DNA of 64,000 nucleotides from Pezicula radicicola (Eukaryota; Ascomycota; Leotiomycetes; Helotiales; Dermateaceae). The translations under genes and the position numbers were made by a program. Positions within the stretch are counted from its first letter, which is position 1. Each line of letters begins with the position of its first letter. The DNA lies in the NCBI GenBank assembly GCA_003008705.1, contig PDUO01000052.1:254130-318129 (forward strand). The letters run 5' to 3'. A model generated the notes under the pieces. That model searched no databases. It saw only the letters and a list, made by a program, of their open reading frames with translations, and was not told the origin of the DNA. Below, piece by piece: positions 22,913 to 33,106 of this stretch.

Positions 22913-23572
22913 TCACTGACCTTGAACGCCTTGGCAGACTACCTTCCTAACATCCAAAAATAATGCCCAATAACTCATGACAGCTCGCCTTTCGCTCACC
23001 TCCCTTGGATCCATGGCTGCTGAACATGTCCAAACACATCCTTTACACCACGGGTCAACTGTCTGTGTCCGCCCATGCGGTTGTGTAAAATTAAACGTTG
23101 TGTCACTTTTGATTACCCCATTCATGAGCTCCTGCATTGCTCTCTTAATAGTTGCCAAATCGATATCCTTCCAGGTGAAGAAGTCACCCTCTCCTTTTGA
23201 TATGACATCCCAATCGATTTGTCTTCCCTCCATGAACCTCTCCCCTTCACTCAAACCTTTCATCCAAGAGTACACCTCTGGCATGCCTCCACACTCAAGA
23301 AGAACCAATGATACTCCCGGTCGATCTGGTTTTCCTCCGACCTGGTTCGGAAGAGACCGTCGATTCAACACAACCAACCGCCACTGCTCCAACACCTCCT
23401 AAAACAAAACATCTTCAACCTTAGCCCAGCTATCAAGCAACTGCTGTATAGACCTCTGCCATCTCTCTACAGCGCTCATCTCTATCCACCTTATATCATT
23501 CATGCTTCGATCCCCGAAGACGTCTCCGCTCAACTCTCTCAACCGCTGCAACTTTACTTCCACATCATCCAT
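22913..23572 (-). pseudogene. Unknown protein interrupted by one TAG
   Basis: An ATG at 23572 starts a frame of 219 codons broken only by TAG at 23401-23399. Before it: MDDVEVKLQRLRELSGDVFG and a helical stretch; after it: EQWRLVVLNRRSLPN, VSLVLLECGGMPEVYSWMKG and a C-terminal tail. The length and even composition suggest a real single-exon gene. I do not recognise the family. It lies 45 bases from an R1 fragment. The TAG may be a RIP product or an assembly error. Confidence 0.4.
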
Positions 23573-24137
23573 TGCCGTGTATCAACAGGCCGTGGAAAAG
23601 AGGACATTAAAGACCTAATCGACAAAAGGAACAAGCGATTGACCTCGTTACAAAATAAAGCTCATGATTCGAAGTGATTGTAAATCTCCGAGGAAATGAT
23701 AGATAATGTTTTGGAATCTCCTATTGAATGACTGAGCCTGGCCACTTATTTATGCTTGAATATATCGCATTGCCACGTGAAATACCGCGGATCGAGAGAT
23801 TAATGAAGCATTATTACGATGCCACTTATCAGGCGGAAGCGACCACACCGCTTATGCACATTATCCTGCCCAAAGGTTAGGTAGCCTTGCATTTCAGCCC
23901 AACCGTGGAATTTACTCCATATGATAATATCGACCAACTACATATTACTCGAGACCAGCTGGACTTTACACAAAAGATGGTTCGGCGTATGTCTGATGCT
24001 GATCGAACCTGTTAATTTGGATAATCCCAGCGCATGCAAGCATAGTACCGGATAATAAGTGAAAAGCCCTCACGAAGGCGATTCCCGTCTCTTCGGCTGT
24101 TCCAGCCCTGATAACTCTAAAATCAATGGCGCTGTTG
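23573..24137. other. Intergenic, nothing recognised
   Basis: Spacer of ordinary composition between two minus-strand genes. It should contain the promoter of the unknown gene ending at 22913 and the 3' region of the methyltransferase gene. No element identified. Confidence 0.5.
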
Positions 24138-25290
24138 TTAAACAGTCCTGCCCAATCCTGTCCTTCTGATAAACGGCGCTTTCTCCAAAGCTCTGGCCTG
24201 TATAGCCCAAATAGGTCGTCCAAGTGCAACCAACTCTTCGCCGTACTGCTCCAACATTCTTTGTATTTCCTCAACAGTCCTATGAGTTGAGATTACATAC
24301 TCATCATCTGATCCCAGTGTCGCGACCCGCCACTTCTCTTTCCACGTTTCAACCGCTTCGACAGCTACTAGACTGTGAGACTGGACATTCTTGGCCACCA
24401 TGTAAAACGACGATCTCTTGGCGTGCGCTTTGTCCGGCTTGAATAGCATGATATCAGAGAAGCTAGAGAATATGTGCAGTATTTCAGCTGTATCAAGTGA
24501 CTCCGGTTTATGCAAAACAGCGATTAACGTGCCGGTATTGTTCAGGTGCTCCATAGCAATCACGAGCTGTGCGAGCTGAAGACGTCGGGATTCTCGCTGT
24601 TCACGCCATTGTTCTCTTTGTTGAGTTCGCGTGATTTGACCGCCGCAGATTGCCACATCGTACGCTTCCCTGGCAAATAACTTCTCGGTGGTGAGTGACC
24701 TTGCTTCATGGCGTGTTGCTGGGATAGTATTGAGACCCAGATCTCCAGCCAGAGTGTTGATGTCCCGTAGCTCAAGCTTCAAGTTCTTATGGCGCAACTG
24801 GATCACGTGTCCGCCATCTGTATCAGGAAGAGTGATTGCTCTGACCCTTGCCTTGGGGTATTTTTCCAGCATTGTTGTTGAGAACCCTCCAGGTGCCATG
24901 CCCATATCCAACGCCAAGGGTTCTTTACTTGTCTGCAGCACGTCGAATGCATTTGTACGATTATCCAGCTTCCTGCCGATGTCAATTGTCATCTTGTAAA
25001 AGTTGCGTGCACTGGTTTGGGTCGGGTTATCGGCCTGTTGGCGCTGATGCTTGAAAAAGTCATCTCCGACGGGATTTTCCCAGCCCTACACTATGATGAA
25101 CATCGTGGAACACGAGCGACAGTAGGGGACAGCTTGCCTGCTGACGGAGATCACGGAGTTGGCAGTACTCTGGACTTCGAGTCGCGACATAGCCCGAGAT
25201 GAGCTGTTGAACATTAGGCATATTTAGCAGTGCTTCATCTGTAACCGTCGAAGGATGCGTTCCAGCCGCTTCGCTTGCTGTGGCATCCAT
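24138..25290 (-). CDS. FtsJ-like SAM-dependent methyltransferase
   Basis: Two exons (25290-25138 and 25085-24138) give about 366 residues. The core has SAM-binding motif I LALDMGMAPGGFS (near residue 111), an acidic residue in YDVAICGG (near 194) and a later strand LIAVLHKPESLD, the order of RrmJ/FtsJ-type RNA 2'-O-ribose methyltransferases. The 52-nt intron starts with GC rather than GT (CAGCAG|GCAAGC ... GTGTAG|GGCTGG); removing it joins LRDLRQQ to GWENPVGDDFF in phase. Fungal members with a similar N-terminal extension are common and mostly uncharacterised. The RNA substrate is unknown. If GC is a mutated GT, splicing may be weak. Confidence 0.8.
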
Positions 25291-26639
25291 GGTATGATGT
25301 GTTGCTTGTGTTGCCTCAAGTTGCTCTGAGTATTGTGAACCATCCAAGATGGTATATAATTTTATTAGCAGTGTTCATGCCTAAGCCCATCAAGGGATAG
25401 ATAGTTTTTATTTTGCGTGTACTATATGGCTGGCCATGATTGGGAGGTTTCGGAACCAATAAAATCCACAGGCACCGAAAGGCTGCCACTCCCCGGCAGG
25501 ACGTGACATAACTAGTCCGAACGAAGTCTGGCTCATATTCTAACCGTCGTTCGTCATTTTCGTGGTAGCCGTGAAAATTTAGGTTCGCGAACCTGTGGGC
25601 TGTTTGCATGTAAACGGCATATGCTACCACATCTCATGCGTCGCGAGAGCATTCCCGGTACAGTTAACTCATTATATTGATCTTTCTAAGAAAACTCACT
25701 ACAGTATTTCAGGTCGCCAGGGATTAAAGCAATCTACGACTTCACAAGATGTGGCGCCATTTCTGGGTACTGACTACTGTTGAGCAGGAAGTATTGTCAA
25801 AGTTTGATAAAGGTCAGCATAGAGCCTTAAATCACTATATACCAAAAGCAGCGAGTCAAAACCTAAGGCTGCACAGATGACAAGTAGCTGCACTAACTGT
25901 ATTAAGGTTAGCGCTCACGAGAGTGTGGTTTATATAAACTAAAGACAGTATGAAAGAGGACACTGTAATCGAAGCCTACTGTAACATTGTCTGTTACTCT
26001 GCTATTACTTCCAACCTTGTTATTATGTCTAAAGATAAATTTCTAGTAAGCTTCTACTTTTACAACCGGTTAGTGTATTCTTATCTATCACTAAGTTATA
26101 AAATTAATAGTATTACCACTAGTCTACTATACGAGAAAAGTTTCTAATACAATAGTCCTACCTATAGTTATTACTAATGTATAAGTATACTAGTTATCTA
26201 GTATACTCTAAATAGTAGTACTAGTATAGATCAAACCCTAGCTAAGATTAAATACCTATAAATATATACTATATAATCGTTTTATTATTATTATATTTCT
26301 AGTATAGGTTAGAAGTTATATTAGCCTAATATTCGAAATACAGACCGATACTTAGACATCATCTAATGTCTACTATAGATAAAATAAGTCTAGAGATCAA
26401 ACAAGCGATAAGTAAGAGAAGATGGAAAGATGAAGACAATACGTCTACTATAAATAACGAAATCAACCGAACTACGAAAAGAAGATACAGCTTTTAGGAA
26501 ACCTAGGGTTGCAGAATCTTGGTACATAAGGTCTTGCTCCATCTTAGGTAGCTAAAACTACGACCCCTCGCTCTGGATGGGTACAATTAGTACCTCCACC
26601 ATACTATAATACTTGTAGCCTTATTAATATCAAAAAAGA
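25291..26639. other. Intergenic, becoming AT-rich
   Basis: The first 600 bases have ordinary composition and no recognisable gene; from about 25930 the sequence is AT-rich and RIP-like up to repeat R3. No complete gene found. Confidence 0.5.
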
Positions 26640-27110
26640 ATATGATTCTAAGTTTTCAAGGCATAGAGCGCAAGGAAACCTATATGCCGAGTTTATCCGG
26701 ACGAAGGGGAGAGCACACAAAACTACCTCTAAATTTATCGCGCTTATATAATGTCCTATTTACAGCCACGCTAGTCGTATTACGGTATATTGTATATTAT
26801 ACCGTATTTAGACAAAGTGTGGCGTTCTTCTAGAAATTTCTATGAATGGCCATGTGTCCACTTTCGGTCTGCCTGTGCTGAGATGCCGCTCAATCATTCC
26901 CATCCCCAATCATCGCAGTAAGTTAGATGAGCGACCGGGCCAGTAAAGCCCTTGCAGAGAGGGCTTTCTGCCGGGAGAGCCTCGAACGTACGATGCTGTA
27001 TTAAAATGCAGTGCAGTCCTTCTCTCTACCCTCTATCGTGCACAAAGGCGATGTTCGAAAGAATAGAAGGTTCAAGGATTGAGGGGTCGCGCCCATCTTT
27101 CACGCGCTCC
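26640..27110 (+). repeat. Repeat R3, copy 1, with transposase N-terminal remnant
   Basis: Direct repeat of 30690-31165. Both end in a short frame starting MSDRASKAL; in this copy it is frameshifted after SLERT-like sequence and stops early. It contains an internal near-palindrome (ATTACGGTATATTG ... ATACCGTAT). Confidence 0.6.
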
Positions 27111-27550
27111 TCCGACTCAGCTCAGCTTATCTAGGCACCAGGGGGCTATATTGAACCGCAATTCCCTTGAATGGTTCTTTCAGCGCTGTCACTGGAGCAG
27201 CACTTGTGGCATTGCGAATGTCTACACCGACAGATCGTCTTGGCGTGCTTGAGGAAACTATGTGTGGCTGGAAGTCGACTGCACCAGGTGGCCAATGGTT
27301 GGGGAAGGACGTAGAGCTGAGATTGATACATTTAGAGGTATTGGCTATGGTGAGTTATACCTGCTTATGTGCTTACGTTGCTTTTCGTTACACAGGCTGT
27401 GCAGTTCGACCTTGGGACCGCTTAGCGGCCGTCAAGCTCTGCCTTGTCCAAAGAAGGCTGAAATAACACGTCCTTATATAGACATCCTGTGTCTGTCACA
27501 AATGTCGCATTCTGGTCCCTGGGTACTATAATTTTGTTTGACGGACTACA
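27111..27550. other. Spacer upstream of a membrane-protein gene
   Basis: About 440 bp of ordinary composition. Open frames exist on both strands but none has a recognisable motif. It probably carries the promoter of the gene starting at 27551. Confidence 0.45.
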
Positions 27551-29206
27551 ATGGCTACGAAATCGTTCACGAACCACCTAATAACAGACGAGCTCTCGTA
27601 CAATCTTTCGAGAAAATACCCCTTCGGTCGAGCCTTCAAATGGTGGGTTCTTGGAGTCTTTACCTTCTTCATGGCGCTTCTCACTGTGTTCAACCTTGCT
27701 GTGAACGGGTTCGACAAAGACTTCAAATACACCATGGATCCGAACACAACAGTCACCAATACCCACTGGTACAACAGTCTTGTATTTACTTGGGGCTCTA
27801 ATAGTCTTACTCCGACATGCCAGAGTTTGCAGATTCCCGTTGGTTATCGATTCATCACCACGAATCTGGGCTTTCAGTATGCGATATCAAGGATCTTGGT
27901 CTCAGGCGCAAAATCAGAGCAGCAAAGAGCTTCGGTATCATATTATAACAACACTTTAGAGAACTGCGAAATCGTCAAAATTAGCATACGTCTGAAGAAG
28001 TCCGATGCGTCCCCACCTAAGCAGAACCAGAAGAACTTTGCTCGTTGGAGCTGGATGGAAAGTCATGCCTTTGCCACAGCTCAATGTCAAATCACGAACG
28101 GCGACGGCAGATTTACACTAGAGTTTCTGGTCGAATACACACCTCAGATTCATGACAACTCCTTCATTGCGTCTGATGATCTCGAATCGCACGCAGCTCT
28201 CTGGTGGGGCGCCCGGCTGTTGAACGCGTACTTTGCCGGCATCCAACATACCATGTCAGGACTATTACCAGATGATTACAAGGATACTCCTACATACACG
28301 CGAGCGAGTATAGACTTCTTCACCAGATTTGACGAGCTTAATAGATCGATCCATGACTCTCAACTTTATAGGCTGAGTTACGACTTTCTTCGTTCGAATG
28401 GGACGCTGGACGAAGGAAATTTCTATGGACGTGATAGCAAGACGGTCTATAACAATGCAACTTTCGCACTGTCCCGTCCGCTGACCGAGGCTTTCATGTG
28501 GAATAAAATTTTCCGATCTGCCATCCTGGCTGACCTCGGAAATACGAAAGCGGAAAATCTTCTCACTAACGAAACTCTGTTACGGTATGCTCTTGATCCG
28601 AACGATGATTTCAACAGAGTGCTTGGCGCACCGCTGGAGCCCGCCAGCATGAACAATTGGCGATGGATGTTCGCCGCCATGCCCAATCCCGCCAACTCCT
28701 TCAAGCCGCCTATCTCTCTTAACGAATCTTTCGACACGTTCAAGAACCAGACTGGCTCACTGGAGACGAAATCCGCTTCTATCTTCGCAGAATACATCTG
28801 CAGTATTCCGGAGAAGAAAAATTCATTGGCCATAGTCATGTTCACCCTTGTGGCGAATTTGGCGCTTTTCCACTCAGCTTGGGCGCTGTTCAAGTATGTG
28901 GCTGATCGGCAAGTGTCGTGGATCGATAAGGAAAGTAATTGGTGTGAGGGGTGTATAGACATGCGTAAGGTCTTTCAGGAGGTCGAAATAGGTGAAAGCA
29001 GCGAGACACTTCAGAGAAGCGAAACGCGAGAGGGTATTGAGATGACTGAAAGAGGAGGACTATGTAGAGAGGGCAAAATGCCTAAAGAAGAGCAAACATA
29101 CAGAGAAGACAGCTTATTTGAAGAAGACGGCGCAGAGACTTCGATCGGTATGGGAGGATTGCTGCGTTCGGAGTCAAGTAGTACTCAGAGGCTAATCCCG
29201 GGCTAG
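27551..29206 (+). CDS. Two-span membrane glycoprotein, unknown function
   Basis: Single exon of 551 residues. A membrane segment near residues 31-52 (WWVLGVFTFFMALLTVFNLA) is followed by about 365 residues with many N-glycosylation sequons (NTT, NNT, NRS, NGT, NAT, NET, NES, NQT) and tryptophan-rich stretches (ALWWGARLLNAYFAG), a second membrane segment near 418-444 (SLAIVMFTLVANLALFHSAW), then an acidic, Ser/Glu-rich tail. The layout implies a large extracellular or lumenal loop with both ends in the cytosol. It fits a broad fungal family of unknown function. No lesion is seen. Confidence 0.8.
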   Translation: MATKSFTNHLITDELSYNLSRKYPFGRAFKWWVLGVFTFFMALLTVFNLAVNGFDKDFKYTMDPNTTVTNTHWYNSLVFTWGSNSLTPTCQSLQIPVGYRFITTNLGFQYAISRILVSGAKSEQQRASVSYYNNTLENCEIVKISIRLKKSDASPPKQNQKNFARWSWMESHAFATAQCQITNGDGRFTLEFLVEYTPQIHDNSFIASDDLESHAALWWGARLLNAYFAGIQHTMSGLLPDDYKDTPTYTRASIDFFTRFDELNRSIHDSQLYRLSYDFLRSNGTLDEGNFYGRDSKTVYNNATFALSRPLTEAFMWNKIFRSAILADLGNTKAENLLTNETLLRYALDPNDDFNRVLGAPLEPASMNNWRWMFAAMPNPANSFKPPISLNESFDTFKNQTGSLETKSASIFAEYICSIPEKKNSLAIVMFTLVANLALFHSAWALFKYVADRQVSWIDKESNWCEGCIDMRKVFQEVEIGESSETLQRSETREGIEMTERGGLCREGKMPKEEQTYREDSLFEEDGAETSIGMGGLLRSESSSTQRLIPG

Positions 29207-29905
29207 AGTCAGTATGACCTGGTTCGTGTTACACCTTCGGAGCTCTTCATCATTTTTAGCCAGGCCTCCAAGCAGTGCTCTTTGCGAATTCGATCGTGGC
29301 CCTAACTACTTCTATGTCTGGCTTTCACCGCTCTATCGGTCCGTCAATGCTTTGTCCGCCCTATTGCTAGTGGCGGAGGATGGCATTTAGCCCTGGGTAA
29401 CGTAATGCCTGGCCAAGCATAGCCGCAATCACAGCTCTGCTCTACCGTACTCAGCCATCACGAACATGAACCATCCGAACTCTTCATAACCCTCAGAGTT
29501 CAAATTGAAGTCCATCTCTACAACCCTAAAGACTGCAGTGCTCATGTAAAGGCCCGTTCGTGGTATGACTGTGCGACAGCTCTATTACTGAAATATATCG
29601 AGCCTTTCCACCTTCATATGTGTTTGCAATGATGGCGTGCCTGTGACACTAACCCCATTGTTTTTCTAGATTGTTTGAATTTCATTTGTTACTTCACTTA
29701 ATTAATCATGATTGGTGGAATAGAATTAGAAGATTCATGAGCCTTAAATTGTATATTGAGTTCTCTGCATAGCGCTGGTATAAGCAGCTAAATAGAGTAA
29801 GGATTTAATAAATAATAGGCTGAAGCTAGTTTCGAATATTACTGTACAACTCGGAGTATGTCGGGAAACAAGAACGCTTCGCCGCTATACGCTTGAAGCG
29901 AGCCA
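29207..29905. other. Intergenic, nothing recognised
   Basis: About 700 bp of ordinary composition downstream of the glycoprotein gene; composition falls towards AT near the repeat. No gene supported. Confidence 0.5.
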
Positions 29906-30410
29906 CTAGCCATATACTTTATTACGTAAGTAAATATAGTTTACGGAGAGATTACTGTAATGCTGCGGAGTTTAATCTTGGATCCTTAATCGTATAATCG
30001 GAGGTGCTAACTCATGTGACGACTTCGTATGATATAGCGTGCCGTGGCCGCCATAACACTAAGAACGACCTCTTAACGCTGTGGTGAGACTTAGAAATCT
30101 AAGTCCAACTATCCTATAAGTTTAAAAGGCGAAAAGAAATCGATAGTGGTACTACTAGTCGAGGGGTCCTATTATACTATAAAAGAAGGCTTTCCGTAAA
30201 TTAGAGGGGTCGGCGGTAATAAAGTAGTAATTTTTAGAGTAGTAGGGTCGGTAGTGTTTAGAAGAGGTATATAATATAACTAATATAAAAATACGAGAAA
30301 TTTTAATATATTTATAGAGTTAGAGCTACTTAAATTCAAAGTACCTATCGTTTATCTTATTATATAATACGTCTCTTAATATAGAGATAGATATTATTTA
30401 AATAAAAAAT
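29906..30410 (+). repeat. Repeat R1, copy 3
   Basis: Direct match to 13760-14250, including GGAGGTGCTAACTCATGTGA in place of the GAGGAGGTATCA word, GTCGAGGGGTCC, and a strongly mutated inner end (ATACGTCTCTTAATATAGAG). It is the most AT-shifted copy at its inner end. About 280 bp of AT-rich sequence then separates it from repeat R3. Confidence 0.65.
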
Positions 30411-30689
30411 AAAATAATATCTATCCCTATATACTAGAAAACCTTATATACTAGAATAACTTTATAAGTTAAGAGTCTTAAATTTCTATTATATAAATAA
30501 ATTAAGTTATAATTAGTTTACTATTATTCTTTAACTATTTCTCTATAAGGGCTTAACTTATAGTTAGAAAAATACTATAGTTTAACTATACTACTAATTA
30601 TCTTATTAAGAATATTAAAAGCTACTATAGCTATTACCTCTACTCTATTATAACTATTAAGCTATCTATAAAATTCGGTACTATAGTAT

Positions 30690-31165
30690 AAAGCTTCTAT
30701 TGAATTTAAATATAGCTCTAAGGTTTAAAGATATAGGGTACAAGAAAACCTACTTACAAAGTAGGAGGGTGTATAAAATACCAAGCATCCATCCTAATAA
30801 GCGAGGAAGGATTTATCTCCCTTACCCTATATTGTATTCACAGCCACGTCCATATTTTCTTACGCGTTTTATAGATATCACGTGAAAGTGTAGTACTCTT
30901 CTAGAAGGTTCTATCAGCAGCCACAGATGTATCTACTTCTGCAAGGAGCTGCCACTCAATTTCCAATGCCCATCTCTATGTAAGGTCCAGAGGAAGCAAT
31001 GAGCGACCGCGCCAGTAAAGCCCTTGTAGAGGCCTCCCTGCTGGGAGAGCCTCGAACATACGATACTAGATCAAAACGCAGTGGAGTCCCTCTGACTACC
31101 CTTTATTATCGTAATTATGGGCAGCCCTCGAAAGAAGAGAAAGCCTAAGGCTAAGCGTCCTAGAT
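30690..31165 (+). repeat. Repeat R3, copy 2
   Basis: Direct repeat of 26640-27110. Shared stretches include ACAGCCACG, TTCTAGAA, the GAGCGACCG-GCCAGTAAAGCCC block and GGGAGAGCCTCGAAC. It carries the better preserved transposase start. Confidence 0.6.
30999..31148 (+). pseudogene. DDE (pogo/Fot1-like) transposase, N-terminal remnant
   Basis: Forty-nine codons: MSDRASKALVEASLLGEPRT, then GVPLTTLYYRNYGQPSKEEK and a stop. This helix-turn-helix start with a GVPxxTLxxRxxGRxSxEE pattern is characteristic of fungal pogo/Fot1-type transposases. The DNA-binding CENPB half and the DDE domain cannot be read downstream. Clearly non-functional. Confidence 0.6.
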
Positions 31166-32084
31166 GAGCCTGTCAAGGTCTTACTTAACGCAGATAAACT
31201 TACAGCAGGATTGACGAACCAGTGCAAAGAACGTTATCATCAACCGAAAACTGTGCTCGGCCATAGATTCAGGGTTTAGAATGTTCTTTAGGAAGCGCCG
31301 AAGAGATAGGCGAGTGGCAAGCCCTTGCTTTAGGCTTTAGAAATAGTTGATATTTATAACACATTTTTTGGCTCTTAAATCTATATCTAAGTCTTAGATC
31401 TTATTATATAATTTGCGAGGTGTATAGAATTAACTTAGTCGGATAAAGCGGGAATTTACGTTTAAAAGATATACAGACTTTTATTTTAAGATTATCGTTC
31501 GAAGCTACGTAAAAAAATAAATTCTAGAATAAGCTTTCTCTAATATATTAAAACTTGCACTAGTAGTGTAATCTAATCTAATCTATTAAACTTAATAACA
31601 CGATTATTCCTCCTTCTAAATAGTTGAAGCAAACTATCCTACTTTAATAGTAACCCCGATTTCTAGCCTATGTTAAGAATATTTATAACTTTCAAGACCC
31701 CTATATCCTTGAAGTCGAGCGACGAGCCCTTGTATTCTATACTATTAAAAAGCCACTTATTCTATACTTTAAATATTCTAGGTAACTAATTTCCAACTAT
31801 ATATAGAGTAGTTTCAAGATATAGCTTATTCTCTAAATTCCCTGTTAGGCGTAAGAAAGCTTAACACCGCCGTATCTTTTTATAATCTAACATAAAGCAA
31901 CTATTAACTAATATAGCTATATATCTATTAATCTCATTCTCGGCAACGAGATTCATCTAGCTATAATAAGAAAACTTAACCTTTTACACTAGGATCCGAG
32001 GAGAACCTAGGTTCTATAATACATAGAAGGATTGAGTCTACCCTTTATAGACTTGACCCATGTTTTTTAATACCTTCAAACAAC
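31166..32084. other. AT-rich RIP-like tract between elements
   Basis: About 900 bp with stops in every frame, between the pogo-like remnant and the copia LTR. Probably mutated transposon sequence; no family readable. Confidence 0.5.
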
Positions 32085-32256
32085 TGAATAACGTCTATCC
32101 CTGCGTAGCGAGACACAGTTGAGGATTGGACGAAGAAGTGATGATCTATTCAGCTATCTAGGAGACTGGGACTATTAATACAAAGGGTTGACTTATTGCA
32201 GTGTTGCTACCTGTTAGGTAGAGTAGGCAGAGAGGTGTGGCGTCACATGACTAACA
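32085..32256 (-). repeat. Copia long terminal repeat (3' side)
   Basis: Read on the minus strand it starts TGTTAGTCATGTG right after a purine tract (GGGGGGAG, a plausible polypurine tract) and ends AGACGTTATTCA, giving a TG...CA repeat of about 172 bp downstream of the RNase H domain. Its end matches the inner end of repeat R1. No matching 5' LTR was found. Confidence 0.65.
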
Positions 32257-32276
32257 CTCCCCCCGACGCTCACACC

Positions 32277-32840
32277 TCACAGTTGCGTCCCTAGCAGGCC
32301 CATACGGGTGAGTAAGCCCTTGTGTGTGTCTCGCGGCAGTGCTTTGGTGAGAATATCTGCCAGATTGTCCTTTGTGCTTACACGTTCTGTGCTGATTGTA
32401 CCTTCGTCTACTTTTTCACGAATGAAATGGTGTTTAACGTCAATGTGTTTAGACTTGGAGTGGAATTCCGGGTTGTGGGTAAGTCTAAGTGCTGAATTAC
32501 AGTCGATGTAAAGAGGAACAGACTTAACATAAAGGCCTGGAATCCGCAGGTCATTTATGAAGTTTCGAATCCAGACGGCTTCTTTTGCGGCTTCAGCTCC
32601 GGCGATGTACTCGGCGTCTAATGTAGACGTGGCCACCGTCTTCTGTCGTTGGGAGGCCCAGGAGATTGGACCACCGGTAAGCGTGAAGACCCACCCTGTT
32701 GTAGATCGACGTGAGTCTTCGCACCCAGCGAAGTCGCTGTCCACGAAACCTTTCAGGTCGAAACCATGTTTTCCTGAGTATTGAATGCCTTTAGAGCGGT
32801 CATTGTTGAGATAGGCGAAGATGTGGTTGACTGCATCCAT
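32277..32840 (-). CDS. Copia RNase H domain
   Basis: About 187 codons in a different frame from RT. Motifs GFVDSDFAGCEDSRRSTTGW, ISWASQRQKTVATSTLDAEY, LYIDCNSALRLTHNPEFHSK and HIDVKHHFIREKV follow the normal copia RNase H order, with acidic residues kept. Ends at the LTR boundary. It can only be made from this copy by frameshifting past several stops. Confidence 0.85.
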   Translation of the reverse strand: MDAVNHIFAYLNNDRSKGIQYSGKHGFDLKGFVDSDFAGCEDSRRSTTGWVFTLTGGPISWASQRQKTVATSTLDAEYIAGAEAAKEAVWIRNFINDLRIPGLYVKSVPLYIDCNSALRLTHNPEFHSKSKHIDVKHHFIREKVDEGTISTERVSTKDNLADILTKALPRDTHKGLLTRMGLLGTQL

Positions 32841-33106
32841 GTGGGACTGGTTCGGGTTTGAGGCGTATCGGGCAACGTATCCTGTTGCAAAAGAGATGTC
32901 TGGTCGGGTCTGATTGCTGCAAAGTTGAGAGATCCAACCTTAGATTGGTATTCCTGCCGGAAGGCGGGGTCCGCGATGTGATTGTCTTACTTTGTTAACT
33001 TGCCGGTCACAGGCGTGTGAGCAGGTATAATGTTCTCGAAACCGTACTTGGCTAAGATCTGATCGATATATTGCTTCTGATGGATGCGCATTTCTCTAGT
33101 TTTCTG

